64,000 bases of DNA from Bacteroides mediterraneensis (GCF_016900355.1 NZ_JACJKA010000001.1:1-64000); one strand, 5' to 3'. Counted from the first letter of the stretch, positions 36,160-46,935 are shown. Translations and numbers: made by a program. The notes: generated by a model not told the origin, from the letters alone.

Positions 36160-37695
36160 ATGTTGACGACAGTAATACTAGCGATTGTGGCCTTCCTGGT
36201 GGGGGGTGCATTGTCGTATGGATTCTTTAAGTACGGCTTGAAGACGAAATATGACACCATTATTAAGGAAGCCGAAACAGAGGCTGAGGTAATCAAGAAA
36301 AACAAGCTTCTGGAAGTGAAAGAGAAATTCTTGAATAAAAAAGCGGATCTGGAAAAAGAAGTTGCTCAGCGGAACCAAAAAATCCAACAGGCAGAAAATA
36401 AGCTGAAACAACGTGAAATGGTGCTCAACCAGAAAAACGAGGAACTCCAGCGTAAACGTAACGAAACAGAAGCCATTAAAGAAAATCTCGACGCACAGCT
36501 GGTAATCATTGAAAAGAAAAAAGAAGAACTGGACAACCTGCAGTCTCAAGAAAGAGAAAAACTGGAAACGATTTCCGGACTCTCTGCAGAAGAAGCAAAG
36601 GAACGTTTGGTAGAATCATTGAAAGAAGAAGCCAAGACACAGGCCCAGTCTTATATTAATGATATCATGGACGACGCCAAACTGACCGCTAACCGTGAAG
36701 CGAAACGTATCGTAATTCAGTCTATCCAGCGAGTAGCTACTGAAACTGCCATTGAAAATTCTGTCACAGTATTCCATATAGAATCAGATGAAATCAAAGG
36801 ACGTATTATCGGACGTGAAGGCCGTAACATCCGTGCATTGGAAGCTGCAACCGGTGTGGAAATCGTAGTGGATGATACTCCGGAAGCCATCGTACTTTCT
36901 GCCTTCGACCCAGTCCGCCGTGAAATTGCCCGTCTGGCTTTGCACCAGCTGGTAACTGACGGACGTATCCACCCGGCACGTATCGAAGAAGTAGTAGCTA
37001 AAGTACGCAAGCAAGTAGAAGACGAAATTATTGAAACAGGTAAACGTACTACCATCGACTTAGGTATCCACGGTCTGCATCCGGAACTGATTCGTATCAT
37101 CGGTAAGATGAAATACCGTTCTTCTTACGGACAAAACTTGTTGCAACATGCCCGTGAAACGGCCAACTTGTGTGCGGTAATGGCCTCAGAACTGGGATTG
37201 AACCCGAAGAAAGCAAAACGCGCCGGTCTGTTGCATGATATTGGTAAGGTACCTGATGAAGAACCTGAATTGCCACACGCACTGTTAGGTATGAAACTGG
37301 CAGAAAAATACAAAGAAAAACCCGATATCTGTAACGCCATCGGAGCTCACCACGATGAAGTGGAAATGACTAGTCTGCTGGCTCCTATCGTACAAGTCTG
37401 CGATGCCATCTCCGGAGCCCGTCCAGGTGCACGCCGTGAAATTGTAGAAGCTTATATTAAACGTTTGAACGATCTTGAACAACTTGCCATGTCTTATCCG
37501 GGAGTTACCAAAACTTATGCCATCCAAGCCGGTCGTGAACTCCGTGTCATTGTAGGAGCTGACAAGATTGACGACAAACAGACAGAAAGCCTGTCCACTG
37601 AAATAGCCAAGAAGATTCAAGACGAAATGACTTATCCGGGACAAGTAAAAATCACGGTTATCCGTGAAACCCGTGCGGTCAGCTTCGCCAAATAA
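36160..37695 (+). CDS. rny: Ribonuclease Y
   Basis: Membrane-anchored endoribonuclease that starts mRNA decay. The 511-aa protein has an N-terminal helix ([15 protein letters not shown]), a long coiled coil (about 25-180), a KH domain ([17 protein letters not shown]) and an HD domain with catalytic HDIGKVPDE plus HHDEVE. ATG at 36160 gives the normal N terminus. Confidence 0.97.
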   Translation: MLTTVILAIVAFLVGGALSYGFFKYGLKTKYDTIIKEAETEAEVIKKNKLLEVKEKFLNKKADLEKEVAQRNQKIQQAENKLKQREMVLNQKNEELQRKRNETEAIKENLDAQLVIIEKKKEELDNLQSQEREKLETISGLSAEEAKERLVESLKEEAKTQAQSYINDIMDDAKLTANREAKRIVIQSIQRVATETAIENSVTVFHIESDEIKGRIIGREGRNIRALEAATGVEIVVDDTPEAIVLSAFDPVRREIARLALHQLVTDGRIHPARIEEVVAKVRKQVEDEIIETGKRTTIDLGIHGLHPELIRIIGKMKYRSSYGQNLLQHARETANLCAVMASELGLNPKKAKRAGLLHDIGKVPDEEPELPHALLGMKLAEKYKEKPDICNAIGAHHDEVEMTSLLAPIVQVCDAISGARPGARREIVEAYIKRLNDLEQLAMSYPGVTKTYAIQAGRELRVIVGADKIDDKQTESLSTEIAKKIQDEMTYPGQVKITVIRETRAVSFAK

Positions 37696-37705
37696 TATCC
37701 ACAAT

Positions 37706-37737
37706 AAAAAACCGGAATCAGAAGATTCCGGTTTTTT
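37706..37737. terminator. Bidirectional terminator between rny and the patatin gene
   Basis: AAAAAACCGGAATC / GATTCCGGTTTTTT with AGAA loop; U-run in both directions for the two convergent genes. Confidence 0.9.
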
Positions 37738-37755
37738 ATTTCATCCCAACACTCT

Positions 37756-38622
37756 TTATTTCTTTTCTTCCTCCAAGAAAGGCAGCAGCACTTTTTCTGC
37801 ACACGCATAACCTTCTTCATACAAATCAGATAATTTTTTCACATCTTTCTCTATCCGGTTTACCACCACTTTCTTCTCTGGACGAATGACGATGATACGT
37901 CCTTCATCCTCCAGTTTTTCAACTAAGTCCAACTGTTCATTGTATGCAGCACACCGTTTGCTGAGCACCAGACGCAACCGAGGATAACGACGATAGATGA
38001 AACGAGGCACACGAATGTCTTTCTCTGACTTTCGGTATCCTCTGTTACGAGTCAGCACCACCACATTCTGTTCAAACCCTTGTGAAATCGCACGCAACAC
38101 CGGAATAGAATCGACAATTCCCCCATCCAACATCGGCCGACCGTCTACATAGGCAATAGGACACACATAGGGCAAACTGCTGGAAGCTTTGGCGATATCT
38201 ACCAACCGCACCCTGTCGCGCCCTTTTTTTTCTTCCAAATAACAAGCCCTTCCCGTCACACAATTGGTGGTAACCATCTCAAACCGCGCCGGATTATTGA
38301 AATAGGCCTCATAGTCAAAAGGTGCAATCTGGCTGGGAAATAAATCATAAAGCAAGTGCTGATCCAGTATACTATGCTGATACCATAAATATTTCAGCCC
38401 AATATAATGATATTGTGCCATCATATCAATATTACTGAACTTGGCTCGCCCACGCTGATGTGACATGTAAGATAAACCATTACACGCCCCAGCAGAAACA
38501 CCAATCACATAGGGAAATTCCAAATGATGATCCATCATGAAATCCAGCACTCCGCACGTGAACACACCACGCATGCCTCCACCCTCTAAAACCAATCCTG
38601 TTTTTTCAAAGTCTAGTTTCAT
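37756..38622 (-). CDS. Patatin-like phospholipase
   Basis: A 288-aa acyl hydrolase with a Ser-Asp dyad: oxyanion loop EGGGMRG (13-19), nucleophile Ser43 in GVSAGA, and Asp166 in LDGGIVDS. No signal peptide, so probably cytoplasmic or membrane-associated lipid hydrolysis. The RYPRLRLVLSKRCAAYNEQL segment fits the bacterial YjjU-type subfamily. Monocistronic. Confidence 0.92.
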   Translation of the reverse strand: MKLDFEKTGLVLEGGGMRGVFTCGVLDFMMDHHLEFPYVIGVSAGACNGLSYMSHQRGRAKFSNIDMMAQYHYIGLKYLWYQHSILDQHLLYDLFPSQIAPFDYEAYFNNPARFEMVTTNCVTGRACYLEEKKGRDRVRLVDIAKASSSLPYVCPIAYVDGRPMLDGGIVDSIPVLRAISQGFEQNVVVLTRNRGYRKSEKDIRVPRFIYRRYPRLRLVLSKRCAAYNEQLDLVEKLEDEGRIIVIRPEKKVVVNRIEKDVKKLSDLYEEGYACAEKVLLPFLEEEKK

Positions 38623-38653
38623 ACGTCGCTTTTTTAAAGTAACCTTGGATTTG

Positions 38654-38661
38654 CAAATATA
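38654..38661 (-). promoter_or_regulatory. -7 box of the patatin gene
   Basis: TATATTTG on the minus strand, 31 bp before the ATG, back to back with the plus-strand box at 38705. Confidence 0.5.
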
Positions 38662-38704
38662 TGTTTTTCCAATACATTTACGCTATTTTTTCTATTTTAT
38701 TTAC

Positions 38705-38712
38705 TACATTTG
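38705..38712 (+). promoter_or_regulatory. -7 box of the aminopeptidase P gene
   Basis: TACATTTG, 35 bp before the ATG at 38748. Confidence 0.55.
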
Positions 38713-38747
38713 CAACATAATTTTCACAGATGTGATATTAAAATGAA

Positions 38748-40145
38748 ATGAATATGTTTGATTCGCTTACTTATCAGAAACGCCGGAAGGCTCTAAGAGA
38801 CAAAATGAGCAACGGCATCATCCTCATTCTTGGGAACAACGAAGCACCCGCCAATTATCCAGACAATACATATAAATTCCGTCAAGACAGCTCGTTCGTC
38901 TACTTTTTTGGACATTCTCATCCGGGCTATGCAGGCATCATTGACATCGACAACGGAACGGAATACTTTTTTGGCAATGATGTGGACATGGACGACATCA
39001 TCTGGATGGGTCCCCAGCCCAGTGTACAGGAACTGGCAGCGCAGGTAGGAGTTGAAAAAAGCTTCCCGTTCGACAAACTGAGAGATTTTGTGGGAAAAGC
39101 CATCGCCCAAAAAAGAGCCATTCATTTTCTCCCGCCTTACCGCTACGACAACATGCTGCTGTTGGAAGAGTTGACGGGTATCAAAGCTTCCATGACCAAA
39201 CATCATGCGTCGCTCGAGCTCATCAAGGCAGTTATCTCACTGCGAGCTGCAAAGGAAGATTGCGAAATTGCAGAAATCGACAAAGCCTGCAACGTGGGAT
39301 ATGAAATGCATACAGCAGCCATGCGCCTGTGCAAACCTGGGGTATCAGAACAATACATCGCCGGTGTACTCGACGGAATTGCTTCGTCTTACGGACGTAT
39401 GGTATCTTTCGCTACCATATTGACCCAAAACGGACAAACACTCCACAACCATGACCACAGTCATATTTTGCAGGAAGGTCGGATGATGCTGACCGATGCC
39501 GGAGCCGAACTGATGAACTATTATTGCTCCGACCACACACGTACCATCCCAGTAGGCGGAAAATTCACCAGCCGCCAGCGAGATGTGTATGGCATCGTAT
39601 TAGCTTGCCACGACAAGGCACTGGAATTGGCTCGTCCGGGAGTAACTTACAAATCTGTACACCTGGAAGTTTGCAAGGTACTGGCCAACGGTTTAAAAGA
39701 ACTGGGTCTGATGAAAGGAAATGTGGAAGATGCCGTAGCCGCAGGAGCGCATGCCTTGTTCCTTCCCCACGGATTGGGACACATGATGGGACTGGACGTA
39801 CACGACATGGAAGATTTGGGTCAGTGCTACGTGGGCTATGACGATGAAGTTCAACCTTCCACTCAATTCGGACTGGCTTCTCTCCGTATGGGACGACGTT
39901 TGCAAAAAGGATTTGTCATCACCGACGAGCCCGGATGCTATTTTATTCCGGCCCTCATTGACAAGTGGAAAGCAGAAAAACTGCATACCGACTTCCTGAA
40001 CTTCGAAGCCATCGAGAAATACAAAGATTTTGGTGGTATCCGTCTGGAAGACGATATTCTGATTACAGATAACGGTTCTAGATTCTTAGGCGAAAAGCAT
40101 ATTCCTATCACCTTTGAGGAAGTGGAAGCGATAATGAATGAATAA
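38748..40145 (+). CDS. Aminopeptidase P family (Xaa-Pro aminopeptidase, M24B)
   Basis: A 465-aa cytoplasmic metallopeptidase removing N-terminal residues before proline. The creatinase-like N-terminal domain (about 1-170) is followed by the pita-bread domain with two-metal ligands: Asp in TDAGAEL and SDHTRT, His in HGLGHMMGLDVHD, Glu in TDEPGCYF and GGIRLEDDIL. The second Met (residue 3) may be the true start. A separate gap of 33 bp leads to the C1 peptidase gene. Confidence 0.93.
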   Translation: MNMFDSLTYQKRRKALRDKMSNGIILILGNNEAPANYPDNTYKFRQDSSFVYFFGHSHPGYAGIIDIDNGTEYFFGNDVDMDDIIWMGPQPSVQELAAQVGVEKSFPFDKLRDFVGKAIAQKRAIHFLPPYRYDNMLLLEELTGIKASMTKHHASLELIKAVISLRAAKEDCEIAEIDKACNVGYEMHTAAMRLCKPGVSEQYIAGVLDGIASSYGRMVSFATILTQNGQTLHNHDHSHILQEGRMMLTDAGAELMNYYCSDHTRTIPVGGKFTSRQRDVYGIVLACHDKALELARPGVTYKSVHLEVCKVLANGLKELGLMKGNVEDAVAAGAHALFLPHGLGHMMGLDVHDMEDLGQCYVGYDDEVQPSTQFGLASLRMGRRLQKGFVITDEPGCYFIPALIDKWKAEKLHTDFLNFEAIEKYKDFGGIRLEDDILITDNGSRFLGEKHIPITFEEVEAIMNE

Positions 40146-40178
40146 ATGTTTTATTAACCTATAATATTTTATCAAACA

Positions 40179-41372
40179 ATGAACAAACTAATTTTATTGG
40201 CCGCAGCAGGACTCTGCTTCGGAAGCATGTATGCCAAGATTCCTAAGAAAGACAAGGCAGAAGAAGGATTCACTTTCACCACAGTAAAAGAAAACCCTAT
40301 CACTTCTATAAAGAACCAGAATCAGTCAGGTACTTGCTGGTCATTCTCCAGCATCGGTTTCCTGGAATCTGAACTCCTCCGCACTGGAAAGGGAGAATTC
40401 GACCTGTCTGAAATGTTTGTGGTACACAAAACAATGGAAGACCGTGCCGTAAACTATGTACGTTATCACGGTGACGCTTCATTCTCTCCGGGCGGAAGCT
40501 TTGAAGACATCGTATATTGCTACAAAAACTATGGTATGGTACCACAGGATGTTATGCCGGGTATCCAATACGGAGATTCTCTTCCTAACCACAACGAACT
40601 GGATGCAGTAGCAGGTGCTTACGTTGAAGCTATCGGAAAAGGAAAACAAAGAAAACTGACTCCAGTATGGAAAAAAGGTGTAACCGCCATTTATGATACT
40701 TACTTGGGAGAATGCCCGAAAGAATTTACTTACAAAGGCAAAACTTATACTCCGAGAACATTTGCCGATGAAGTATTAGGATTGAACATGGACGACTATG
40801 TATCACTGACTTCATATACACATCATCCTTTCTACCAACCGTTCAGCATCGAGGTACAGGACAACTGGCGCAACGCTTTGTCATATAACCTTCCGATCGA
40901 CGAACTGATGGAAGTAATGGACAACGCCATTAACAACGGATACACTTTTGCCTGGGGTGCAGACGTCAGTGAAGAAGGATTCACTCGTGACGGTGTAGCT
41001 GTATGCCCGGACGTAGCAAAAGGTGCAGAACTGACTGGTTCCGACATGGCACGCTGGCTGGGACTGAGTAAATCAGACAGACGCAAAGAGCTAACCAGCA
41101 AACCTCTTCCTGAAATCAATGTCACTCAGGAAATGCGTCAGACTGCCTTCGACAACTGGGAAACTACAGACGACCACGGTATGCTTATCTACGGTATCGC
41201 AAAAGACCAGAACGGCAAAGAATACTATATGGTAAAGAACTCATGGGGCTTGAGCGGAAAATACAAAGGTATCTGGTACGCTTCTAAAGCATTTGTCAAA
41301 TACAAAACCATGAACATCTTGGTCCACAAGAAAGCCATCCCGGCAGACATCGCTAAGAAATTAGGATTATAA
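40179..41372 (+). CDS. C1B cysteine aminopeptidase (bleomycin hydrolase type), exported
   Basis: A 397-aa papain-like peptidase with a signal peptide (residues 1-19, AAAGLCFGSMYA). Catalytic Cys53 in NQSGTCWSF, His in TTDDHGMLIYG and Asn in VKNSWG are all present. The bleomycin-hydrolase family is mostly cytoplasmic; Bacteroidetes versions like this carry signal peptides and probably work in the periplasm. Likely co-transcribed with the aminopeptidase P gene, giving a peptide-degradation unit. Confidence 0.92.
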   Translation: MNKLILLAAAGLCFGSMYAKIPKKDKAEEGFTFTTVKENPITSIKNQNQSGTCWSFSSIGFLESELLRTGKGEFDLSEMFVVHKTMEDRAVNYVRYHGDASFSPGGSFEDIVYCYKNYGMVPQDVMPGIQYGDSLPNHNELDAVAGAYVEAIGKGKQRKLTPVWKKGVTAIYDTYLGECPKEFTYKGKTYTPRTFADEVLGLNMDDYVSLTSYTHHPFYQPFSIEVQDNWRNALSYNLPIDELMEVMDNAINNGYTFAWGADVSEEGFTRDGVAVCPDVAKGAELTGSDMARWLGLSKSDRRKELTSKPLPEINVTQEMRQTAFDNWETTDDHGMLIYGIAKDQNGKEYYMVKNSWGLSGKYKGIWYASKAFVKYKTMNILVHKKAIPADIAKKLGL

Positions 41373-41404
41373 GATATTAGTATATAGACTAATTATAAAT
41401 AATA

Positions 41405-41450
41405 AGCGACTCATTCCATAAATTTAAGAAGGAATGAGCCGCTTTTTTTC
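41405..41450 (+). terminator. Terminator after the C1B peptidase
   Basis: AGCGACTCATTCC / GGAATGAGCCGCT (one mismatch), loop of about 13 nt, T7 run. Confidence 0.88.
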
Positions 41451-41605
41451 TTTCTTTTTACTAATTTTACGGATTGAAGTCGAGAAAGCTGATTTTCCCG
41501 ACAAAAGGCTTTGCCAATAAAAATCCGACAGCAAGCATACTCGTATCCTTTGCCGGGAACAACGCAAGGTCTTGGTTAGCAGAAAAAAAGAAAAAACATA
41601 TATAA

Positions 41606-43327
41606 ATGAACTACAAATGGAACTATCAACCTCCTACACTTCAAGAAAGAGAAGCAGCTAGAGCCCTCGCCAAAGAAATAGGAATCAGTCCTATCTTGTG
41701 CAAGTTGCTGCAAGAAAGAGGCATACACACAGCTGCCGAGGCCAAACGGTTCTTTCGCCCGCAACTGAATGACCTGCACGACCCCTTCCTGATGAAAGAC
41801 ATGGATGTGGCCGTGGAAAGGCTGAATCAGGCGATGGGGAGAAAGGAGCGAATCTTAGTGTATGGAGATTATGACGTCGACGGAACAACCGCCGTCGCCC
41901 TTGTTTTCAAGTTTCTACAACAGTTCTATTCGAACATAGACTACTATATTCCCGACCGATACAACGAAGGATATGGTGTGTCAAAAAAAGGAGTAGACTA
42001 TGCGTATGAAACAGGTGTCAAACTTGTCATTGTATTGGATTGCGGAATCAAGGCAGTCGAGGAAATCACTTATGCCAAAGAAAAAGGCATTGATTTCATC
42101 ATCTGCGACCATCACGTACCCGATGAAGTACTTCCTCCAGCCGTAGCCATCCTGAATGCCAAACGCTTTGATTCTACTTACCCGTACGAGCATCTTTCCG
42201 GATGTGGAGTAGGCTTCAAGTTCATGCAGGCCTTTGCCCAGAACAACGGCATTGAATTCCATCAGCTGACTCCCCTCCTCGACTTGGTAGCGGTGAGTAT
42301 TGCTTCTGATATTGTACCCATTATGGGAGAAAACCGTATTCTGGCCTATCACGGGCTACGACAACTCAACGCCAATCCGAGCATCGGATTGAAGGCCATT
42401 ATTGACGTATGCGGACTGGCCGAAAGAGAACTCACCATCAGCGACATTGTCTTCAAAATCGGACCACGCATCAATGCATCGGGACGAATCCAAAACGGAA
42501 AAGAAGCCGTAGATCTGTTGATTGAAAAAGATTTTGCTGCCGCACTGAAGAAAGCCAACCGCATCAACAGCTACAATGAAACCCGAAAGGATTTGGATAA
42601 GAGCATGACGGAAGAGGCCAACAAGATTGTCGACAACTTGTCTGACTTATCCGAAAGACGTTCTATTGTCATCTTCAATGAAGACTGGCACAAAGGAGTC
42701 ATCGGCATCGTGGCTTCCCGACTGACGGAAATCTACTACCGCCCAGCCGTTGTACTGACACGTACCGACAACTTGGCGACTGGTTCTGCCCGGTCTGTAT
42801 CCGGTTTCGACGTGTACAAAGCCATTGAGTATTGCCGCGACCTGTTGGAAAACTTTGGCGGTCATACCTATGCGGCCGGCCTCTCCATGAAAGTGGAAAA
42901 CGTGCCGGAATTCACCCGTCGGTTTGAAGAGTACGTCACCAACCACATTCTTCCGGAACAGACCAATGCTACCATTCAGATTGATGCACAGCTGGATTTC
43001 AGGGACATCACGCCGAAATTCTTCTTCGACTTGAAGAAGTTCAATCCGTTTGGGCCGGAAAATCATAAGCCGATCTTTGCCACGCTGAATGTCTACGACT
43101 ACGGTACCAGCAAGGTAGTGGGTCGGGACCAGGAGCATATCAAACTGGAGCTGGTAGACAACAAATCGAACAACGTCATGAACGGAATTGCTTTCGGACA
43201 AAGTTCGCAAGTCCGCTACATCAAAACCAAACAGTCGTTCAATATCTGCTACACGATTGAAGAAAATACCCACAAGCGAGGGGAGATTCAGTTGCAGATA
43301 GAAGACATCAAGCCCAGCCGCAGTTGA
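41606..43327 (+). CDS. recJ: Single-strand DNA exonuclease RecJ
   Basis: 5'-3' exonuclease of the RecF repair pathway. The 573-aa protein has the DHH phosphoesterase motifs YGDYDVDGTTA, LDCGIK and CDHHVPDE, then DHHA1 (SGRIQNGKEA; GGHTYAAGLSM) and an OB-fold C terminus. It lies 6 bp upstream of recQ, so the nuclease and helicase that work together are co-transcribed. Confidence 0.97.
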   Translation: MNYKWNYQPPTLQEREAARALAKEIGISPILCKLLQERGIHTAAEAKRFFRPQLNDLHDPFLMKDMDVAVERLNQAMGRKERILVYGDYDVDGTTAVALVFKFLQQFYSNIDYYIPDRYNEGYGVSKKGVDYAYETGVKLVIVLDCGIKAVEEITYAKEKGIDFIICDHHVPDEVLPPAVAILNAKRFDSTYPYEHLSGCGVGFKFMQAFAQNNGIEFHQLTPLLDLVAVSIASDIVPIMGENRILAYHGLRQLNANPSIGLKAIIDVCGLAERELTISDIVFKIGPRINASGRIQNGKEAVDLLIEKDFAAALKKANRINSYNETRKDLDKSMTEEANKIVDNLSDLSERRSIVIFNEDWHKGVIGIVASRLTEIYYRPAVVLTRTDNLATGSARSVSGFDVYKAIEYCRDLLENFGGHTYAAGLSMKVENVPEFTRRFEEYVTNHILPEQTNATIQIDAQLDFRDITPKFFFDLKKFNPFGPENHKPIFATLNVYDYGTSKVVGRDQEHIKLELVDNKSNNVMNGIAFGQSSQVRYIKTKQSFNICYTIEENTHKRGEIQLQIEDIKPSRS

Positions 43328-43333
43328 TTCCGC

Positions 43334-45232
43334 ATGCCTGACTATCTGAAAATCCTGAAACAATACTGGGGATATGATCACTTCCGTGGAATACAGGAAG
43401 ACATTATCCGCAGCGTCGGTGAAGGCCGTGACACCTTGGGACTCATGCCCACAGGAGGAGGTAAATCCATTACTTTCCAGGTACCGGCCCTCGCACAGGA
43501 GGGATTGTGCCTGGTCATTACCCCCCTGATTGCCCTGATGAAAGACCAAGTACGCAACTTGCGCGAACGAGGAATCAAGGCCACGGCTGTCTATTCCGGT
43601 ATGACGCGTGAAGAGATTCTGATTGCCTTGGAAAACTGCATTTTCGGTAATTACAAGTTTCTCTATATCTCTCCGGAAAGATTGGGTACGGAAATCTTTC
43701 AGATGAAACTCCGCAGCATGCAGGTAAGCCTCATCACGGTCGACGAGTCACATTGTATTTCTCAATGGGGGTACGATTTCCGACCGGCATACCTGAAAAT
43801 CGCGGAGATACGACAATTGCTTCCAGGAGTTCCCGTCATTGCCCTGACGGCTACTGCCACTCCGGAAGTGGTCAAGGACATTCAGGAACGCCTTCAGTTC
43901 CGGCAGGAGAATGTGTTCCGCATGAGTTTTGAACGGAAAAACCTGGCCTATATTGTCCGACACACCGAAGACAAAGACGGCGAGATGTTACATATCCTAC
44001 AACGGGTCAATGGCTCGAGTATCGTATACACCCGCAACCGAAGAAAAACCAAGGAAATTGCCCAATTCCTCAACCGGAATCACATCACGGCTACTTTCTA
44101 CCATGCCGGACTCAGTGACAAGACCAAAGATTTACGGCAAAAGGCCTGGCTGAAAGGAGAATATCGCGTGATGGTAGCCACCAACGCTTTCGGTATGGGG
44201 ATTGACAAACCTGATGTACGTCTGGTGATTCATGCCGACGTACCTGATTCTCCCGAAGCCTATTTTCAGGAGGCCGGAAGAGCTGGACGCGACGGCTTGA
44301 AAGCTTACGCAGTATTACTGTTCTGTCCCCGCGACAAAATCACACTCAAACAGCGAATCAGTGATACTTTTCCCGAGAAAGACTATATCCGAAAAGTGTA
44401 CGAAGATATCAATTTCTACTACCAGATGGCCATGGGAGACGGATTGGGATGTACCTTTGCCTTTAACTTGGATGAATTCTGCCACAACTTCAAGCATTTT
44501 CCCGTACAAACCGACAGTGCCTTGAAAATCCTGACCCGCGCTGGCTACCTGGAATACACGGACGAACAGGACAACGCTTCCCGAATCATGTTCACCATCA
44601 CCAAAGAAGAATTGTACCGCATCCATGAACAGAATGAAGATACGGAAAAACTCATCCGCATCCTGTTGCGAACATACACCGGACTGTTTACCGACTATGC
44701 CTACATTAATGAGGAACTTCTGTCTAACCGTTCAGGATTGAGCCGGCAACAAATTTACGAAACCCTTCTCTTTCTCACCAGGCAGCACATTCTCCACTAT
44801 ATTCCCGGGAAAAAGACACCTTATATTATCTACACTCGTGAACGGCAGGAAACCGACCGTATCTACCTGAGCAGAGAAGTATACGAAGATCGAAAAGAAA
44901 GTTATCGCCGGCGCATCGAAGCCATGATTGAATATGCAGAAAGCGAAAACAAATGCCGGAGCCGCATGCTGCTGCATTATTTTGGAGAAAAGAATGAGCA
45001 CAATTGCGGACAATGTGATGTATGCCTCCAGCACCACCATTCCGGATTACGACAAAGCCAGTTTGACGAAATCAGTCGCCAGATACGCTCGCTGCTGGAA
45101 ATGGAATCTCTTTCCTTGCAAGAACTGAAGATCCGAATGGTAGATGTACCAGAAGAACAACTCACCAAAGTAGTTTCTTACCTACTGTCAGAAGAAATCA
45201 TCCGGCAGGAGAACGGGCGATTACAATGCTAA
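43334..45232 (+). CDS. recQ: RecQ-family ATP-dependent DNA helicase
   Basis: A 632-aa 3'-5' helicase. Walker A GLMPTGGGKS, motif II VDESHCISQWG (DESH variant), ARGININE finger region QEAGRAGRDG. The zinc-binding cysteines (CRSRMLLHYFGE; CGQCDVC) follow, then a short winged-helix-like end; there is no clear HRDC domain. Partner of recJ in the same operon. Confidence 0.95.
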   Translation: MPDYLKILKQYWGYDHFRGIQEDIIRSVGEGRDTLGLMPTGGGKSITFQVPALAQEGLCLVITPLIALMKDQVRNLRERGIKATAVYSGMTREEILIALENCIFGNYKFLYISPERLGTEIFQMKLRSMQVSLITVDESHCISQWGYDFRPAYLKIAEIRQLLPGVPVIALTATATPEVVKDIQERLQFRQENVFRMSFERKNLAYIVRHTEDKDGEMLHILQRVNGSSIVYTRNRRKTKEIAQFLNRNHITATFYHAGLSDKTKDLRQKAWLKGEYRVMVATNAFGMGIDKPDVRLVIHADVPDSPEAYFQEAGRAGRDGLKAYAVLLFCPRDKITLKQRISDTFPEKDYIRKVYEDINFYYQMAMGDGLGCTFAFNLDEFCHNFKHFPVQTDSALKILTRAGYLEYTDEQDNASRIMFTITKEELYRIHEQNEDTEKLIRILLRTYTGLFTDYAYINEELLSNRSGLSRQQIYETLLFLTRQHILHYIPGKKTPYIIYTRERQETDRIYLSREVYEDRKESYRRRIEAMIEYAESENKCRSRMLLHYFGEKNEHNCGQCDVCLQHHHSGLRQSQFDEISRQIRSLLEMESLSLQELKIRMVDVPEEQLTKVVSYLLSEEIIRQENGRLQC

Positions 45233-45344
45233 ACCTTATCAACGCTAACCACCCTCCTTAAAAGAAAAATTACCAGACTGACAATCCTTCCCTTTCATGA
45301 GGGTGAGACTCCACCCACCATAAACAAATCTCTAAGAGGAAAAC

Positions 45345-45385
45345 ATAAAAAAACGGCGGAAAGGAAAACCCTTCCGCCGTTTTTA
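45345..45385. terminator. Bidirectional terminator
   Basis: ACGGCGGAAAGG / CCTTCCGCCGT stem with A-run on the left and T5 on the right; serves recQ and the small minus-strand gene. Confidence 0.88.
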
Positions 45386-45396
45386 TGAAAATTTCA

Positions 45397-45648
45397 TTAG
45401 AATTCAATAATCAATGATCTGCGAGGAGAAACTACGAGATTCTTTGTCAAATCGATTCTCTCTCCGCTCGATACATCTCTACCTTCTTTAGAATCCTTAG
45501 TCAAGACACCATAGTACTCAGCAGCTAGTGTCTGCTCATCACTCGTACTATTCAGCACAATCATTTCAGTTTTTCCGTCATGTACATGAGAATACATATA
45601 TATTCCTCGCTGAGGAATATGATACTTCACTGTTTTGCTTTCTGCCAT
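45397..45648 (-). CDS. Free-standing C-terminal domain of a GH13 neopullulanase/amylase
   Basis: An 83-aa protein. Its sequence (GIYMYSHVHDGKTEMIVLN, GRDVSSGERIDL, VVSPRRSLIIEF) matches the C-terminal beta-sandwich of Bacteroides SusA-type neopullulanases, where it ends a protein of about 600 aa. There is no catalytic barrel upstream. It is not obviously decay: it has its own ATG, a -7 box at 45678 and a terminator. It has no signal peptide, so it would stay in the cytoplasm, perhaps binding alpha-glucan. Confidence 0.7.
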   Translation of the reverse strand: MAESKTVKYHIPQRGIYMYSHVHDGKTEMIVLNSTSDEQTLAAEYYGVLTKDSKEGRDVSSGERIDLTKNLVVSPRRSLIIEF

Positions 45649-45677
45649 ATACGTTGTTTAGTTTAATTTTGCGGGGA

Positions 45678-45685
45678 CAAATATA
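45678..45685 (-). promoter_or_regulatory. -7 box of the small amylase-domain gene
   Basis: TATATTTG on the minus strand, 30 bp before the ATG. Confidence 0.6.
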
Positions 45686-45765
45686 TGCATTTCACGCATA
45701 AGTTATAAACCAAACAGTAAAGAAATTCGTGTATTTATTCACTTTTCATGACATAAATCAACTGC

Positions 45766-46935
45766 TTAGTACACTTCTACCTTAGCAGCCAGTGACTTAC
45801 ACTTGTCACGAAGCGCATCCAAATCGCCATCGTTCTTATCGTAGCATACCACTACTCCCATACGGCGGTTCAGACGGGTGGTCGGTTTACCAAAGATACG
45901 GAGGTAAGTATTTGGCTGAGAACAAACCAGTTCCTCGCCTCTGTACTGCGGAGCCTTCTGGCTGGCAATCGGAGAAAGAATGACTGCACTTGCACCGATA
46001 TGTTCCTGCGTAATACCCGGAATAGGCAATCCCAGTACAGCATACAGATGCAACTCAAACTCGTTCAAGTTCTGTGTATTGGCCAAAGTCACCATACCCG
46101 TGTCGTGCGGACGCGGAGAAAGTTCAGAGAAATATACTCCGTTTTCATGGCTCAGGAAGAATTCCACTCCCCACAAACCATATCCTGTCAGTGCTTTTGT
46201 CACTTTGTCAGCCATACGCTGTGCCTCAGCCAGATGTTCGGGTGCGATGTGAGCCGGCTGGAAACTTTCACGATAGTCTCCTCCCTTCTGTACGTGACCG
46301 ATAGGAGGACAGAACAACGTCGGTCCGTTCTTCTGGGTCACTGTCAGCAAAGTGATTTCACTGTCAAAATGAATGAATTCCTCTACAATCAGTTCCTTGA
46401 TATCGCCACGGCTACCGTTGCATCCATATTCCCATGAATACTTCAAATCTTCTTCAGATTTGGCTACTGACTGGCCTTTGCCGGAAGATGACATCAACGG
46501 TTTGATGACACACGGATAACCAATCTTATTGGCAGCCTCTTTCAGCTCCTCATAAGAGGAAGCGTAAAAATACTTCGCTGTTTTCAGGCCCAGTTCCTTG
46601 GCAGCCAAATCACGGATAGCCTTACGGTTCATGGTAAAATTCACCGCACGCGCACTCGGCACCACCTGTATGCCTTCTTTTTCCAAGTGATACAACCGTT
46701 CAGTACGTATCGCTTCTATTTCAGGAACAATGATATCCGGATGATACTTTTCTACCACACGGTCCAAAGCCTCTCCATCCAACATACTGAATACCTCGCA
46801 CGCATCTGCCACCTGCATAGCCGGTGCACCTGCATAAGAGTCACACGCAATCACATACTGGCCCAAGCGCTGGGCTGCAATGGTAAATTCCTTACCAAGT
46901 TCTCCGGAACCTAACAAAAGTATTTTTTTAGTCAT
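45766..46935 (-). CDS. purT: Formate-dependent phosphoribosylglycinamide formyltransferase
   Basis: Uses formate and ATP to formylate GAR in purine synthesis, which suits a fermenter with intracellular formate. The 389-aa ATP-grasp protein has [11 protein letters not shown] at the start, [11 protein letters not shown], and [16 protein letters not shown]. Monocistronic, -7 box at 46964. Confidence 0.97.
   Translation of the reverse strand: MTKKILLLGSGELGKEFTIAAQRLGQYVIACDSYAGAPAMQVADACEVFSMLDGEALDRVVEKYHPDIIVPEIEAIRTERLYHLEKEGIQVVPSARAVNFTMNRKAIRDLAAKELGLKTAKYFYASSYEELKEAANKIGYPCVIKPLMSSSGKGQSVAKSEEDLKYSWEYGCNGSRGDIKELIVEEFIHFDSEITLLTVTQKNGPTLFCPPIGHVQKGGDYRESFQPAHIAPEHLAEAQRMADKVTKALTGYGLWGVEFFLSHENGVYFSELSPRPHDTGMVTLANTQNLNEFELHLYAVLGLPIPGITQEHIGASAVILSPIASQKAPQYRGEELVCSQPNTYLRIFGKPTTRLNRRMGVVVCYDKNDGDLDALRDKCKSLAAKVEVY

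Noticed and set aside
42647-43549. 300-codon minus-strand frame opposite recJ/recQ
   Set aside because: It is a shadow of two well-supported genes; its translation has no recognisable domain.
45301-45316. Small hairpin GGGTG/CACCC after recQ
   Set aside because: Short stem with no U-run; the terminator at 45345 explains transcription end.
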